Positions 52,936 to 63,842 of a DNA stretch of 64,000 nt are shown here, piece by piece. Source of the stretch: Mesostigma viride. Its lineage: Eukaryota; Streptophyta; Mesostigmatophyceae; Mesostigmatales; Mesostigmataceae. The position numbers and the translations under genes were made by a program. Every line of letters begins with the position of its first letter. Within the stretch, counting starts at the first letter, position 1. The stretch lies in contig RPFO01000132.1 in assembly GCA_009746045.1 (NCBI GenBank), positions 1 to 64,000 of the forward strand. The letters run 5' to 3'. Below the pieces are notes generated by a model. The model was not told where the DNA came from and made no database searches. It saw only the letters and a program-made list of their open reading frames with translations.

Positions 52936-53510
52936 GTTGACACTATACGTACCAACTTGATTTTTCGGGTGGTTATGCCCTTTCATACGGCTTCACGATG
53001 CATGGCTTTACATTTCCCTTCCTTATTTAAGTGAATGACATGGGGAGACATGCTGTAGGACTTGGCGCACTTTGCCTGAGCAAGGTGTGACAGTTAATTC
53101 ACCGCTATAAATGTGAATGGACCAAGTTCGTGGAAACGGGGAAATAACTTTACTTGATACTAGATTTAGGGAGGTCCTGTGTTCGTAACTTGCTGGTAGC
53201 TACTGTGGTTTCTCATTTTCGGTGTTGTCCGTGGAATCTCATATTGGGGCAGCTAGCCCCATGCACGTTGAGCGCTTAATGACAACAATACAAGATTTAG
53301 ACGCGTAGGGGGGCAAGAATCAATTGTGCGTCGGCACGGTAGCTTGCATCATTCACGATTTGTGCGTTTTAATCGAAGGGCATCTACTTAGTTCGGCAGA
53401 GCAACGGGGGTTGTTTAGTTAGTAGTTAGTACTTACTTGGTTAAAATAGTTAGTCAGTTAGTTAGCTAGTGAGCTAGTTAGAACTTGATAGGTAGGTCAG
53501 GTAGGTAGGT
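52936..53510. other. Centre of foldback element, no gene seen
   Basis: AT/GC-mixed sequence without a recognisable frame. It ends in a run of TTAGTTAGTTAG / GGTAGGTAGGT short repeats before the (AATT)n tract. Confidence 0.5.
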
Positions 53511-53700
53511 AATTAATTAATTAATTAATTAGACTCATGCTCCCGTTGGGGAGTCACGGAGCCCGAACTGCCTTTCATCCCTTTGTTTGCACAACAGGAA
53601 GGAAGGTCAGAGACCCCCTTTCTCCTTCATGCTAGAGGCATGCCACACTTGCGTGACTCCCAAACGGGAGCACGAGTCTAATTAATTAATTAATTAATGC
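53511..53700. mobile_element. MITE family 2 with inverted ends in (AATT)n
   Basis: (AATT)n, then GACTCATGCTCCCGTT and GGGGAGTCACG on the left. On the right is the inverse (GTGACTCCC, AACGGGAGCACGAGTC), then (AATT)n. The left ~130 bp matches 46660-46780. The right inverted end is an extra copy compared with 46760-46790, where GGCATGCCACAGC is continuous. Confidence 0.6.
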
Positions 53701-53904
53701 CACAGCTGCAATCGGACACGCTAAACGATCCTGTGCACAAGATCTGTGGGTGCAATGAGACCCATGTGAGCTTATCATAACAAGGAGCGTGGGCAAGTAA
53801 TGTGAGCATAGCCAAGACGTAGCATCATTGGATGTACAAGGAAATATTTAATAGCTCTATCTTGATGTGCGTGTAGGAATAACTGCATGGAGGAATAACG
53901 GCGA

Positions 53905-54070
53905 ACATGTCAAGGAACAAGTATCCCACAACCAGGAACGTGCATCCCACAACCAGGAACGAGTATCCCACAAGCAGGAACGTGTTTCCCACCACCACGA
54001 ACAAGTATCCCACAACCAGGAACGACTATCCCACAACTAGGAACGTGTATCCCACAACCAGGAACAAGTA
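53905..54070 (-). repeat. Short 21-bp minisatellite array in the foldback centre
   Basis: Eight units of the arm repeat in the right-arm orientation (CCCACAACCAGGAAC). Confidence 0.9.
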
Positions 54071-54535
54071 TCCTCTGCCGGCAGTGCCACCCCATGCAAG
54101 ACCCCACAAGCCGTCCTTGCATAAAGGGGACATGCAGTCATCACAAGGAGTGGTGACTGCCGGCAGTGCCACGCCATGCAAGACCCCACAAGCCGTCCTT
54201 GCGTCAAGGGGACATGCAGTCATCACAAGGAGTGGTAACTGCCGGCAGTGCCACCCCATTCAAGAACACACAAGCCGGGGACATGCAGTCATCACAAGGA
54301 GTGGTGACTGCCGGCAGTGCCACGCCATGCAAGAACACACAAGCCGTCCTTGCGTCAAGGGGACATGCAGTCATCACAAGGAGTGGTAACTGCCGGCAGT
54401 GCCACCCCATGCAAGAACAACCAAGCCGGGGACATGCAGTCATCACAAGGAGTGGTAACTGCCGGCAGTGCTACCCCATGCCAGAACCCACAAGCCATCC
54501 ATGCAATCATCACAGGGAGTGGTAACTGCCGGCAG
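54070..54535. repeat. Tandem repeat of ~60-83 bp
   Basis: Seven occurrences of CTGCCGGCAGTGC with GACATGCAGTCATCACAAGG. Longer units contain an extra GCCGTCCTTGCGTCAAGG segment that shorter ones lack. Confidence 0.9.
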
Positions 54536-55045
54536 TGCGTGGCCCTAACGTTAATTCCCACACCCCCTATGCTAACGTTAGTGCCCAGCCCCCTCTGCTA
54601 ACGTTAGTGCCCCCCCCTCCTTTGCTAACATTAGTTCCCACACCCCTCTGCTAACGTAAGTGCCCTCCCCCCCCCTGCTATCGTTAATGCCCACCCCCTT
54701 CACTAACGTTATTCCCTAGCCCCCTCTGCTAGTTAACGTTAGTGCCCGCGCCCCTTTACTAACGTTAGTGCTCGTGCCCCTCTGCTAACGTTAGTGCCCC
54801 CCCTCTACTATAATTATTTCCCCCCTATGCTAATAAACTTTAATTCCCACACCCCCTCTGCTATCGTTAGTGCCCATGCCCCTTTACTAACGTTAGTGCC
54901 CAGCCCCCTCTGCTAACGTTAGTGCCCGTGCCCCTTTACTAACGTTAGTGCCCAGCCCCCTCTGCTAACGTTAGTGCCCGTGCCCCTTCACTAACGTTAG
55001 TGCCCGTGCCCCCTGCTAACGTTATTCCCGAGCCCCCTCTGCTAT
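54536..55045 (-). repeat. AACGTTAGTGCCC tandem repeats, right arm
   Basis: More than ten units, more degenerate at the centre-proximal side (54540-54850) than near the minisatellite. Inverted relative to 52670-52935. Confidence 0.85.
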
Positions 55046-55074
55046 CGCTAATTCCCGTGCCCCTTTATATTTGG

Positions 55075-57090
55075 ACCAGGAACACATCCCACAACTTTGC
55101 TCAACTATCCCACAACCAGGAACGTGTTTCCCACAACCAGGAACGTGTTTCCCACAACCAGGAACGTGTTTCCCACAACCAGGAACGTGTTTCCCACAAC
55201 CAGGAACGTGTTTCCCACAACCAGGAACGTGTTTCCCACAACCAGGAACATGTTTCCCACAACCAGGAACAAGTTTCCCACAACCAGGAACGTGTTTCCC
55301 ACAACCAGGAACGTGTTTCCCACAACCAGGAACAAGTATCCCACAACCAGGAACAAGTATCCCACAACCAGGAACAAGTATCCCACAACCAGGAACAAGT
55401 ATCCCACAACCAGGAACAAGTATCCCACAACCAGGAACAAGTATCCCACAACCAGGAACGACTATCCCACAACCAGGAACGTGCATCCCACAACCAGGAA
55501 CAAGTATCCCACAACAAGGAACAAGTTTCCCACAACCATGAACGTGTTTCCCACAACCAGGAACGTGTTTCCCACAACCAGGAACAAGTATCCCACAACC
55601 AGGAACAAGTATCCCACAACCAGGAACAAGTATCCCACAACCAGGAACGACTATCCCACAACCAAGAACTGCTATCCCACAACCAGGAACAAGTATCCCA
55701 CAACCAGGAACGTGTTTCCCACAACCAGGAACGTGTTTCCCACAACCACGAACATGTTTCCCACAACCAGGAACATGTTTCCCACAACCAGGAACGTGTT
55801 TCCCACAACCAGGAACGTGTTTCCCACAACCAGGAACAAGTATCCCACAACCAGGAACAAGTATCCCACAACCAGGAACAAGTATCCCACAACCAGGAAC
55901 GTGTTTCCCACCTCTAGGAACAAGTATCCCACAACCAGGAACGTGTTTCCCACAACCAGGAACGTGTTTCCCACAACCAGGAACAAGTATCCCACAACCA
56001 GGAACGTGTTTCCCACAACCAGGAACAAGTATCCCACAACCAGGAACGTGTTTCCCACAACCAGGAACGTGCATCCCACAACCAGGAACAAGTATCCCAC
56101 AACCAGGAACGTGTTTCCCACAACAAGGAACAAGTATCCCACAACCAGGAACAAGTATCCCACAACCAGGAACAAGTATCCAACAACCAGGAACAAGTAT
56201 CCCACAACCAGGAACGTGTTTACCACCACCAGGAACGTGCATCCCACAACCAGGAACAAGTATCCCACAACCAGGAGCGTGTATCCTACAACCAGGAATG
56301 TGTTTCCCACAACCAGGAACATGTTTCCCACAACCAGGAACGTGTTTCCCACAACCAGGAACAAGTATCCCACCACCAGGAACGTGTTTCCCACAACAAG
56401 GAACAAGTATCCCACAACCAGGAACGTGTTTCCCACAACCAGGAACGTGCATCCCACAACCAGGAACAAGTATCCCACAACCAGGAACAAGTATCCAACA
56501 ACCAGGAACAAGTATCCCACAACCAGGAACGTGCTTCCCACCACCAGGAACAAGTATCCCACAACCAGGAACAAGTATCCCACAACCAGGAACGACTATC
56601 CCACAACCAGGAACAAGTATCCCACAACCAGGAACAAGTATCGCACAACAAGGAACACATCCCACAACCAGGAACGTGTATCCCACAACCAGGAACAAGT
56701 ATCCTACAACCAGGAACAAATATCCCACAACCAGGAACAAGTATCCCACAACCAGCAACACATCTCACAACCAGGACCGTGCATCCCACAACCAGGAACA
56801 CATCCCACAACCAAGAACTGCTATCCCACAACCAGGAACGTGCATCCCACAACCAGGAACAAGTATCCCACAACCAGGAACGTGTTTCCCACAACCAGGA
56901 ACGTGTTTCCCACAACCAGGAACAAGTATCGCACAACAAGGAACGACTATCCCACAACAAGGAACAAGTTTCCCACAACCAGGAACGACTATCCCACAAC
57001 TAGGAACGTGTATCCCACAACCAGGAACAAGTATCCCACAACAAGGAACACATCCCACAACCAGGAACGTGTATCCCACAACCAGTCGCG
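55075..57090 (-). repeat. 21-bp minisatellite, right arm
   Basis: About 95 units, inverse orientation of the left arm (CCCACAACCAGGAAC plus cassette). Outermost unit types match the left arm (TACAC, TGTG, TACTT) and then the order differs, so the arms changed independently after they formed. Confidence 0.95.
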
Positions 57091-58029
57091 CAGTCGGTCT
57101 GAATGACTGGCATTTTAACGAGCGTCATATTCGTCTCCGGCTTGGCAGTGCCGTCAGCCTGCATACAAAAAGAACATTGGAGCCAGCACTTTCCCGCGGG
57201 TTGTAGCCGATATTCCTCCATGCAGCGATATTCACCAATGCGCTATCAATACACAAGTCGACCCCATCCGGTATGTAAAAAAAGCACGCTGCTGGCCACG
57301 ACGGTCACGGCGATGATGAACGACAATAACAAGAACGCCTAATAGCAGGCGTCATACAAACTAGAACAGACTGGAACAACTACTTACCCGGTCGTCTGTG
57401 ATCTTGACGCAGAGCCTGGTTTACAAGGAAGCGAGGGAAACCGGCCACTATGACCACCCCTACTTAACCCACATAATGAAGGTTAGGAATCCTCCCCATC
57501 ATGCTAACCGTAGACTCGGTGAAACGCCCCATGCTACAAATACGATAGCCCAGCAACGACTACTTGCGGCCATCACCTTGTCCAGTTCTGGCTGGCTGTG
57601 CGGCGGTAATTTTACCAAGTTTAAAAATGTTACGCCGCACCAGTCTGTGCTTTTTTACGTAGTACCAGTGTAGTGTAGAAATCTGCCAAAAGAGCAAACG
57701 CCCAAAGCCAACTTCCAAGACGCCCAAAGCCAAATTCCAAGACGCCCAAAGCCCAAAGGCGGGCGAGTCTGGCGCGGCGCGCCTGTCCCGGAGGCCATTG
57801 GGCGCCGGAATAAGAAATCCCGGCCAGAACACCTCTATAACTTTGTCAGAAGTATGCGAACCCTAGTACCATGCTGTGAGGAAAATTATAAACTTTCGAT
57901 CTTCTCAGCTAAACTTTTCCTAATTCTCAATAGTTTTCGCGCAATTTGGTCCCCCGCGGAGCAGCCGATGCATCGGCTGCAAGTCGATTTTTGGCGGAAA
58001 ATCGGCTGCAAGACCAATGAGGGGTTAAT

Positions 58030-58235
58030 GGTGCTGGTAATATATGGCATGCCGAGGTACAGGTCCTCATTGCGAACATGAGCAGCATAGCCTACTCGGA
58101 AAATGGATCGCAGCATGTTGGTGACCGCGCCGTCCAGCTTTCCGGCCAGGTCGGCGGTGAGGGTCCACATCTCGGCCCCGTACGTAAGAACCTGAGGAAG
58201 GACGAGGACCTTAAACAGGTCCTGTTTCTCTAGCT
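58030..58235 (-). pseudogene. LINE reverse-transcriptase C-terminal fragment
   Basis: The minus strand reads FKVLVLPQVLTYGAEMWTL, TADLAGKLDGAVTNMLRSIF and RVGYAAHVRNEDLYLGMP. This matches the end of the RT/thumb region in L1-, RTE- and CR1-type LINEs, where LxYGxExW and a following LR..G....D..N..L are typical. It is cut at ITST by the TTAA element; a few more codons may lie at 48760-48804. No other part of this element is visible. It is a different lineage from the R2/R4-like element at 14719. Confidence 0.65.
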
Positions 58236-58365
58236 ATCTTGCCCATCTCGTATATTGCATTCCGTCACCGTAAACTCGGCATTGGAATTGAGAAGCCATG
58301 ACCTAGCCATTGTTTAGCCATGATGATGTTCCACCCCATGCCCGGCCTTTAATTAATTAATTAAT
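58236..58365. other. Short gene-less stretch
   Basis: Nothing recognised between the LINE fragment and the (AATT)n-flanked MITE. Confidence 0.5.
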
Positions 58366-58760
58366 TAAAATCATAGCTCCGTTGGGAGCATATGTAACAC
58401 ATAGCCCTGAGAAAGGGCATCTATGGGTTTGTAATACAATCAGGGCTACAACCTGCAGGTGGAGGATGTACAACTATCACCTGCTCTGGGTGCACAAGGT
58501 GCACCTGCACTGCCATGATGGTTCATGCCTCCTTGATTAACAAGCACAGGCACCCAGGGGCCCGGCCTTTGAGCTCTGATACATCATGGTGGTGCATGCA
58601 GGTGCACAGTGTGCACCCAGAGCTTGTGTAGTTTACACCCTACCCTTGCAGGAAGTAGCCCAAAATGTACATTAAAAGCCATATCCCCCTTCTCAGGGAT
58701 ATGTGCTACATATACTCCCAACGGAGTTATGTTCCTATAATTGATTGATTGATTAATATT
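58366..58760. mobile_element. MITE family 1, complete copy (~390 bp)
   Basis: The left end ATAGCTCCGTTGGGAGCATA...CACATAGCCCTGAGAAAGGG and the inverse right end (CCCTTCTCAGGGATATGTG...ACTCCCAACGGAGTTAT) form ~55-bp imperfect terminal repeats. They lie between (AATT)n runs (58348-58369 and 58755-58775). No coding capacity. Related pieces are at 33095, 35166 and 59788. Confidence 0.75.
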
Positions 58761-58786
58761 AATTAATTAATTAATGACACGCAAGT

Positions 58787-58852
58787 ACTTACTTGCGATG
58801 CTGGCGATACTGGCCGGCGATGCTCCTCCCATCACGACCTGGGCGGACATGC
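58787..58852 (+). pseudogene. ORF1-like fragment (copy e), left of TTAA element
   Basis: Reads LAGDAPPITTWADM(L), as in copy b. With 58853-63842 removed it continues directly into KQHTTSTTSAVAAQL at 63843, in frame (ATG CTT AAG CAA). Confidence 0.6.
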
Positions 58853-58909
58853 CGGCCCTTAAACCGTGTCCAACTGCCCTCTATAAATAGCGGGCAGTTG
58901 GCACTTTCC

Positions 58910-59103
58910 ATGATAATGTCCACAAACCAACCTAATAATTATTTATGGCCCATACTAGGACCAAAGCACACACATATGTGGACCTCCTTGGGGGTCATGT
59001 CATTGGTCATATTGCAATGTCCTATGGGTGCTAAATATAGCACCCCCTGGCAGGGGGTGCGCAGGGTGCGAGACAAGAGACACATATAATGCAATATGTG
59101 TCT
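58910..59103. repeat. Dispersed repeat, copy 1
   Basis: TCCACAAACCAACCTAATAA..., CTTGGGGGTCATGT..., GCAATGTCCTATGGGT and GGGTGCGAGACA recur in the same order at 60687-60850. Confidence 0.7.
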
Positions 59104-59577
59104 CTTCGAGGAGGCCGAGCTCGCCAAGCGCAGCCTTAACGTCATAGTCAAGCACTTCGACCCGCTGCAGCTAGGACGAGACCCCCGAGACCCTTGCCAT
59201 GCATGGCGTTTGAGAACAAAATCCTATTTGTCCCCATGGCTCTCACTGGTAAGGGCAAGCCGCGGGGGGTGACCCGCCTTCCCCGCTCGCGGGGTAAGGC
59301 CGGCCCCTCCCCCTTGCTCCTCACCTTTGACACCATGGCGGATAAGATGGAGTTCCTCAAGTGTCGCAAGCGGCTTGGGGGGACCGCCTACACGCTGGAC
59401 GACGACTTGACCTTGACGCAGCAACAACGGCGACGGGAGTTATGGCCGACCTACCTCCAGCTTCGGCAGACGGCGGGGCAGAAGCCGGTCTACTGGAAGG
59501 GGGCGGACATCTACGTCGCCCACAAGCCCTGGCAGGCGACCCCTGCCGCCCCAGCCACCCCAGCCACCCCAGCCTAG
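59104..59577 (+). pseudogene. ORF1-like retroelement protein, C-terminal part
   Basis: Begins EEAELAKRSLNVIVKHFD. A short disordered join follows near 59160, then a clean frame from 59194: TRLPRSRGKAGPSPLLLTFD, MADKMEFLKCRKRL, YTLDDDLTLTQQQRRRELW, KPVYWKGADIYVAHKPWQ, ending in a PATPATPA tail and a TAG. This is the best-preserved C-terminus of the family in the window. The 3' flank GGGAATATATAGCAGTAGTGT defines the family's 3' end. Confidence 0.65.
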
Positions 59578-59787
59578 GGAATATATAGCAGTAGTGTAGA
59601 CTAGAAAGCTTAGTGACGTGGCCATGTATGCCTACGTGATGGGCCCACACCCGCCCTTGCAATAGCCGTAGCAATTTCGAGTCATGCTTTGCCCATGCAG
59701 TGAGTTACTCCCTGCTGAGAGGCCATATGTACCCTAGCTACAGCCTAGCCACATACCTTCCACCCCATATGTCATGCAGGCCTTCTA

Positions 59788-60013
59788 GGCCCTCTCCTCA
59801 AGCCCCCCCTGGGTGCCTGTGCTTGTTTAGGAGGCATGAACCATCATGGAGGTGCAGGTGCACCTAGTGCACCCAGAGCAGGTGATAGTCGTACATCCTA
59901 CACCTGCAGGTTGTCGCCCTGATTGTATTACAAACCCATAGATGCCCCTTTCTCAGGGCTATGTGTTACATATGCTCCCCACGGAGCTATGATTTTAATT
60001 AATTAATTAATAA
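59788..60013. mobile_element. MITE family 1, partial inverted copy
   Basis: CCCTGGGTGCCTGTGCTTG..., CACCTGCAGG...GATTGTATTACAAACCCATAGATG, CTCCCCACGGAGCTATGATT, then (TTAA)n. This is the inverse of the left ~200 bp of 58366-58760. Confidence 0.7.
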
Positions 60014-61419
60014 TGCAATATTGGATGTCAAATCTTATTTGTTGGTCCTGGATTCAACAAGGCAGTGAGAAAGGAAGCTAGAAAGGGCTCCTGAACACTG
60101 ACATCATGGGGTGGAGCAGGGACCCAGCTGCAAGCTCTAAAAGTAAATGCCCGCTACAAATAGCGGACAGTTTGGTTGGTGACGCCTGCTAGCATTACAA
60201 AGCTAAATTCTCATCCCGTAGCAACAAAAAACATCATGGATGATCAAACATGCTAATTACATCCTGTCCAGGCTGCAGGACATCCATCATAGCATATAAA
60301 GATAGGTAACCACGCCTATGCACAGTCACATTTGTACGTATCATAGCATGATAAGGGCACACCCTTGAAACCACACAAGCCAAACACGATGCTCACTTTT
60401 TTCTTGTGCTGATGCTGTAATAAACAAGTGCAAGTAAGCCTAGCTCAATGACAGTGCTAGCTAGTGCTCCCTGTAAGCTGGGCTTTATTATAGTAGCTGC
60501 TCACTGGCTATGGGGTGTCCTCTACTAACAAAACCAAAAAGCTAACCAAAACCTGGCCAAGATACCATCTTTCCAAAGAATGTAGGCAAGAAAACCCATC
60601 ACAATACCATGCACAACATATTTAACCCTTGGATGGTGTCTAACTCGTTCCCAAAAGTAGTTACCAGTTGCACTTTGCACTATAAAGTCCACAAACCAAC
60701 CTAATAACAATTTTACTATCCATATTGGGACCAAAGCTCACACATATATTGAGTTACTTGGGGGTCATGTTGGTGGTCATGTTGCAATGTCCTATGGGTA
60801 CATTTAAGGACCCCCCCCAGGGGGATCCGCTGGGTGCGAGACATGATACACCTAAAATGCATTTTATGTGGTTTAAACAACTTTATTGGACCTGGCCTTG
60901 GAAAGGCAGTTAAATTGGTAGCCATGCATGGCTTCTGAACACTCACATCACTGGTTGTCCCAGGGACCCAGCTGTACTATCTAAAAATAACTGGAAGATG
61001 ACAAGCTAAAAATGAGTGGCAGCTGTGCACCAGGGTACCCCCCCTGTACTGTAACCGTTAATTAGTCCCTGCAAACTTGGTCTGAACATAGTGATGTCCG
61101 GTATCAGGGTGTACTACACATCTAGCTCTAGCAGCAGACCTAAAAATATCACGGAAATATCTACTGGCATTCGCGCCAGCTCGGTTCTAAAACTGGTCAC
61201 TATTTGTAGTTACGAGTACAACTGGTAACTAGAAATAGGTAACAGTACCATCCAAGGGTTAAGCATTACATGGATCGTTACTCTAGTATATAGGATGCAT
61301 GAAGACGCAGCTAACCATGAACAAAACGGATGATAAACTGGGCGAAATGGTTGTACGCAGCCACCACGACAAACCATTACATAAAAGTAGTAAGGAGGGA
61401 AATTTAACACCACGAAACC
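60014..61419. other. Gene-less mosaic of dispersed repeats
   Basis: Holds the second copy of the repeat at 58910 (60687-60850). It also has two related blocks (GAACACTGACATCATGG...GGGACCCAGCTG near 60092 and GAACACTCACATCACTGG...GGGACCCAGCTG near 60935). A block at ~61052-61175 (ATTAGTCCCTG..., ACACATCTAGCT..., AAAAATATCACGGAAATA) recurs at 63645-63762. No coding frame stands out. Confidence 0.55.
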
Positions 61420-61423
61420 TTAA

Positions 61424-63113
61424 CCCCTAAATGGTCTGAGATCCTGCCGATAAATCGGCTGGATCTTCACAATTTTGCAAACCAGATGCCATCCAACCTA
61501 CCCATATCCAATGGCTGTCCTTGGGGGCCAAGCATGTCCATGAGTTGCCCTTCGGGTTGGTATATCACAACCTCACATATATGCAGGGTAGGCCATATAT
61601 AACTGCCGTCAAAGTCAGGGGGGTCAAGACGCGCGTTTTCATTTTTGGTAGAATGTGCATTTTGAATTATGTTATAAGACCTAGGCACCTACCACTTCAG
61701 GGATGATAAACAATTAGTTGCTGAACAGTTTGAGCCATTGGGGTCATAATTTGGGTGGGTATACCAGCAGTTACACCCAGTACAGCCCATAGGGGTACCG
61801 TTGGTAAAAAGCAACCAAGGGGGTTAAGGGTGGGCATACTACCTACTAATATGGCCACCAACCATGCCAAACAATACATTTCCCTTCCACAATGATGGGG
61901 AAACATAACTGCATCATCACACTGCCCTTACATGGCACCTATGTGCAGGTGCTACCTTGTCCATGCACGTAGGTAACGTGGTACGGATACCCTACGCAAG
62001 GCATGCATTCTAGGAGGCAGCCACCAACAAACTAGTGATGTTGAGCCTATTTCAGCCTGCCCTAGCAAGGATAAACTAGGCCTAAGCTGCTATAGCTTGC
62101 CAGGTGATGGCCAGCACACCTGGTGGCACATGCTGTCAATGGGAAGCTTTTACTCACCAGTTACGTGCTTGATGATGCCACAGAGACCAGCCAACTGCCT
62201 CACACTCATGCAATATGTGTATGGGAAATGTATAACAAACATATATGGAGGTATTCAAACCCATACAGCCTCTAAAACTTATCACCATCACCCTGTGGCA
62301 GGTCAACTGACTGAGGGAAGCATCTAAGAAGGGTGTTTTAGAAAGGGGCCAGGCCAGGGTCAAGAAAGAGCATGAATAATGCAAAAAGAATGTGCTACAC
62401 AAGCTAGAACGTATATACAAACGTCAAACATCGATAGGAAAACGATGCTTAAGCTTTACCAGGCATGGATGGCGTTACCTTGGCCCAGGCGGTGGCCGCA
62501 AAATGGCGCATTTCGGCACACCAAAGTTGTGCAGCATGGTCGCTGGATTCGGCGATTTCTGGCCACCCTTGCACGTTTACGACTAATATGTATCATAAAA
62601 AGTACAAAGAAACCAATATATCCTTTAAAATACGCCGGAAAGGTATTGCTGTCAACGTTTCTATCGTCCGGCCTGATCGCAGTTTTTTCCAGCAAGAACG
62701 CTGCCGACACCTATCAAATGGCATTCCCGCGAACCAGAAATTGGCCTGTATGATCTTTAGGACGTATAAAATCAATATCCTAAGTTTGGTCAGAAAATTC
62801 GAACGAAAACGTAAATGCCATGCGTGGGCGCAAGCCGCCATGGCCAGGTCGTCGTTTTCCGGAATGCACGTTGTACGTGAAAAAGTACCCTGACCCCTTA
62901 TACTTTGACCGGCCAGAACACCTCTATAACTTTGTCAGAAGTATGCAAACCCATATACCAGGCTTTAGAGTATTTTATAAACTTTCGATCTTCTCAGCTA
63001 AACTTTTCCTAATTCTCAATAGTTTTCGCGGCATTTGGTCGCCCGAGAAGGGGCCGATGCATCGGCTGGAACTCGATTTTTGGCGGAAAATCGGCCGCAA
63101 GACCATTTAGGGG
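61424..63113. mobile_element. piggyBac-like TTAA element, 1,690 bp, simple copy
   Basis: CCCCTAAATGGTC (61424-61436) and GACCATTTAGGGG (63101-63113) are exact inverses flanked by TTAA (61420-61423, 63114-63117). The interior matches the ends of the 9.2-kb element (48809-50314, 57832-58025) along nearly its whole length. It carries the empty site GGCCAGAACACCTC where the foldback element sits in the other copy. No transposase; non-autonomous. Confidence 0.85.
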
Positions 63114-63117
63114 TTAA

Positions 63118-63829
63118 TAATAAGTCCGGGATTACTTACCGAGCGATAAAACCACTTTACCTCCTTCACGGCAGCGGCAGGGACTGCAAACTGCGCCAGG
63201 TCCAACTACAGCAAAAAAGGCTGGCTGACAGGTAGCAAGCTCTTGACAGAAACGATGCCCCGAGGCTATTCTGGCCCACATCGCTGATGAACTATGCGAT
63301 ATACATCATAATAAAGTTAATCGTTGCGAAATATTCGATGATAAAACGGCAAATACCAAGTGCTAGCTTCATCGGCATCCCCGTAGTAGTAAACGCGTGT
63401 TGACGCAATGAAAACCAGCCCGAGATGATTGCGCGCCTCGTTAGAGGTTGCGCAACTAGGTCTATCTATAGCATCTTTATGACGTATAAAGTGTGCCTAC
63501 AAAATTTGGAACGAGTCCGTGCATGAATGCTCCTGCGCCAGTCAGTTTTCTGCACCGCCATGGCCGCAAATCTGCACGGACGTCAATATTTTACATTCAC
63601 GTTTTCGTCCCATTGAAAAGGGTACCCCTTGTACTTGGGTCAATAATTAGTCCCTGTGTACTTGTCAGAATATAGTGATGTTTAGGTACGGGACGCAGTA
63701 CACATCTAGCTGAAGACGCCTGGCTAAAAATATCACGGAAATACCTACTGGCATTCGCGTTATTCTCACTACCAACTGTCCGCTATTTGTAGCGGTCAGT
63801 TGGTACTGTCCGCTGCAAATATCAGTCAG
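63118..63829. other. Right part of the 5-kb element, no gene seen
   Basis: Includes the second copy of the ATTAGTCCCTG/ACGGAAATA block and the subterminal CCAACTGTCCGCTATTTGTAG repeats near the right terminus. Confidence 0.5.
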
Positions 63830-63842
63830 CACGGTTTAAGGG

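Larger units (their letters stand above)
50315..57821. mobile_element. 7.5-kb foldback (MULE-like) element with minisatellite arms
   Basis: Starts GGGATTTCTTATTCCGG and ends with its exact inverse. Inverted arms of about 2.6 and 3.3 kb surround a ~1.6-kb centre. Each arm has, from outside in, ~740 bp of nearly identical sequence, an array of a 21-bp repeat, and an array of AACGTTAGTGCCC-type repeats. The 10-bp duplication and long terminal inverted repeats suggest a Mutator-like (MULE) or foldback class. The centre has no transposase. Confidence 0.8.
48809..58025. mobile_element. piggyBac-like TTAA element, 9.2 kb, carrying a foldback element
   Basis: Terminal repeats CCCCTCATTGGTC (48809-48821) and GACCAATGAGGGG (58013-58025) are inverted and flanked by TTAA. 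That is the signature of piggyBac-type transposons: TTAA target and termini starting CCC. Subterminal GCCGAAAAATCGGC-type inverted repeats lie at both ends. The element proper is only ~1.7 kb (48809-50314 and 57832-58025) and matches 61424-63113; the rest is the nested foldback element. No transposase was seen, so it is non-autonomous. It interrupts a LINE RT fragment. Confidence 0.8.
58856..63842. mobile_element. 5.0-kb TTAA-type element with CCCTTAAACCGTG ends
   Basis: CCCTTAAACCGTG (58856-58868) and its exact inverse (63830-63842) are followed on the right by TTAA (63843-63846). The left flank is CCGG instead of TTAA, so the duplication is imperfect. Subterminal CAACTG-CCGCTATTTGTAGCGG-type inverted repeats occur at both ends. 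Inside are an ORF1-like fragment (59104-59577), a MITE piece and the 1,690-bp piggyBac-like element. No transposase was seen. The interior looks like a mosaic. Confidence 0.6.

Noticed and set aside
51034..57106. Long repeat proteins of 7-residue units (up to 669 aa) on both strands
   Set aside because: A 21-bp repeat without stops keeps all six frames open. No start context, composition logic or unique domain supports coding.
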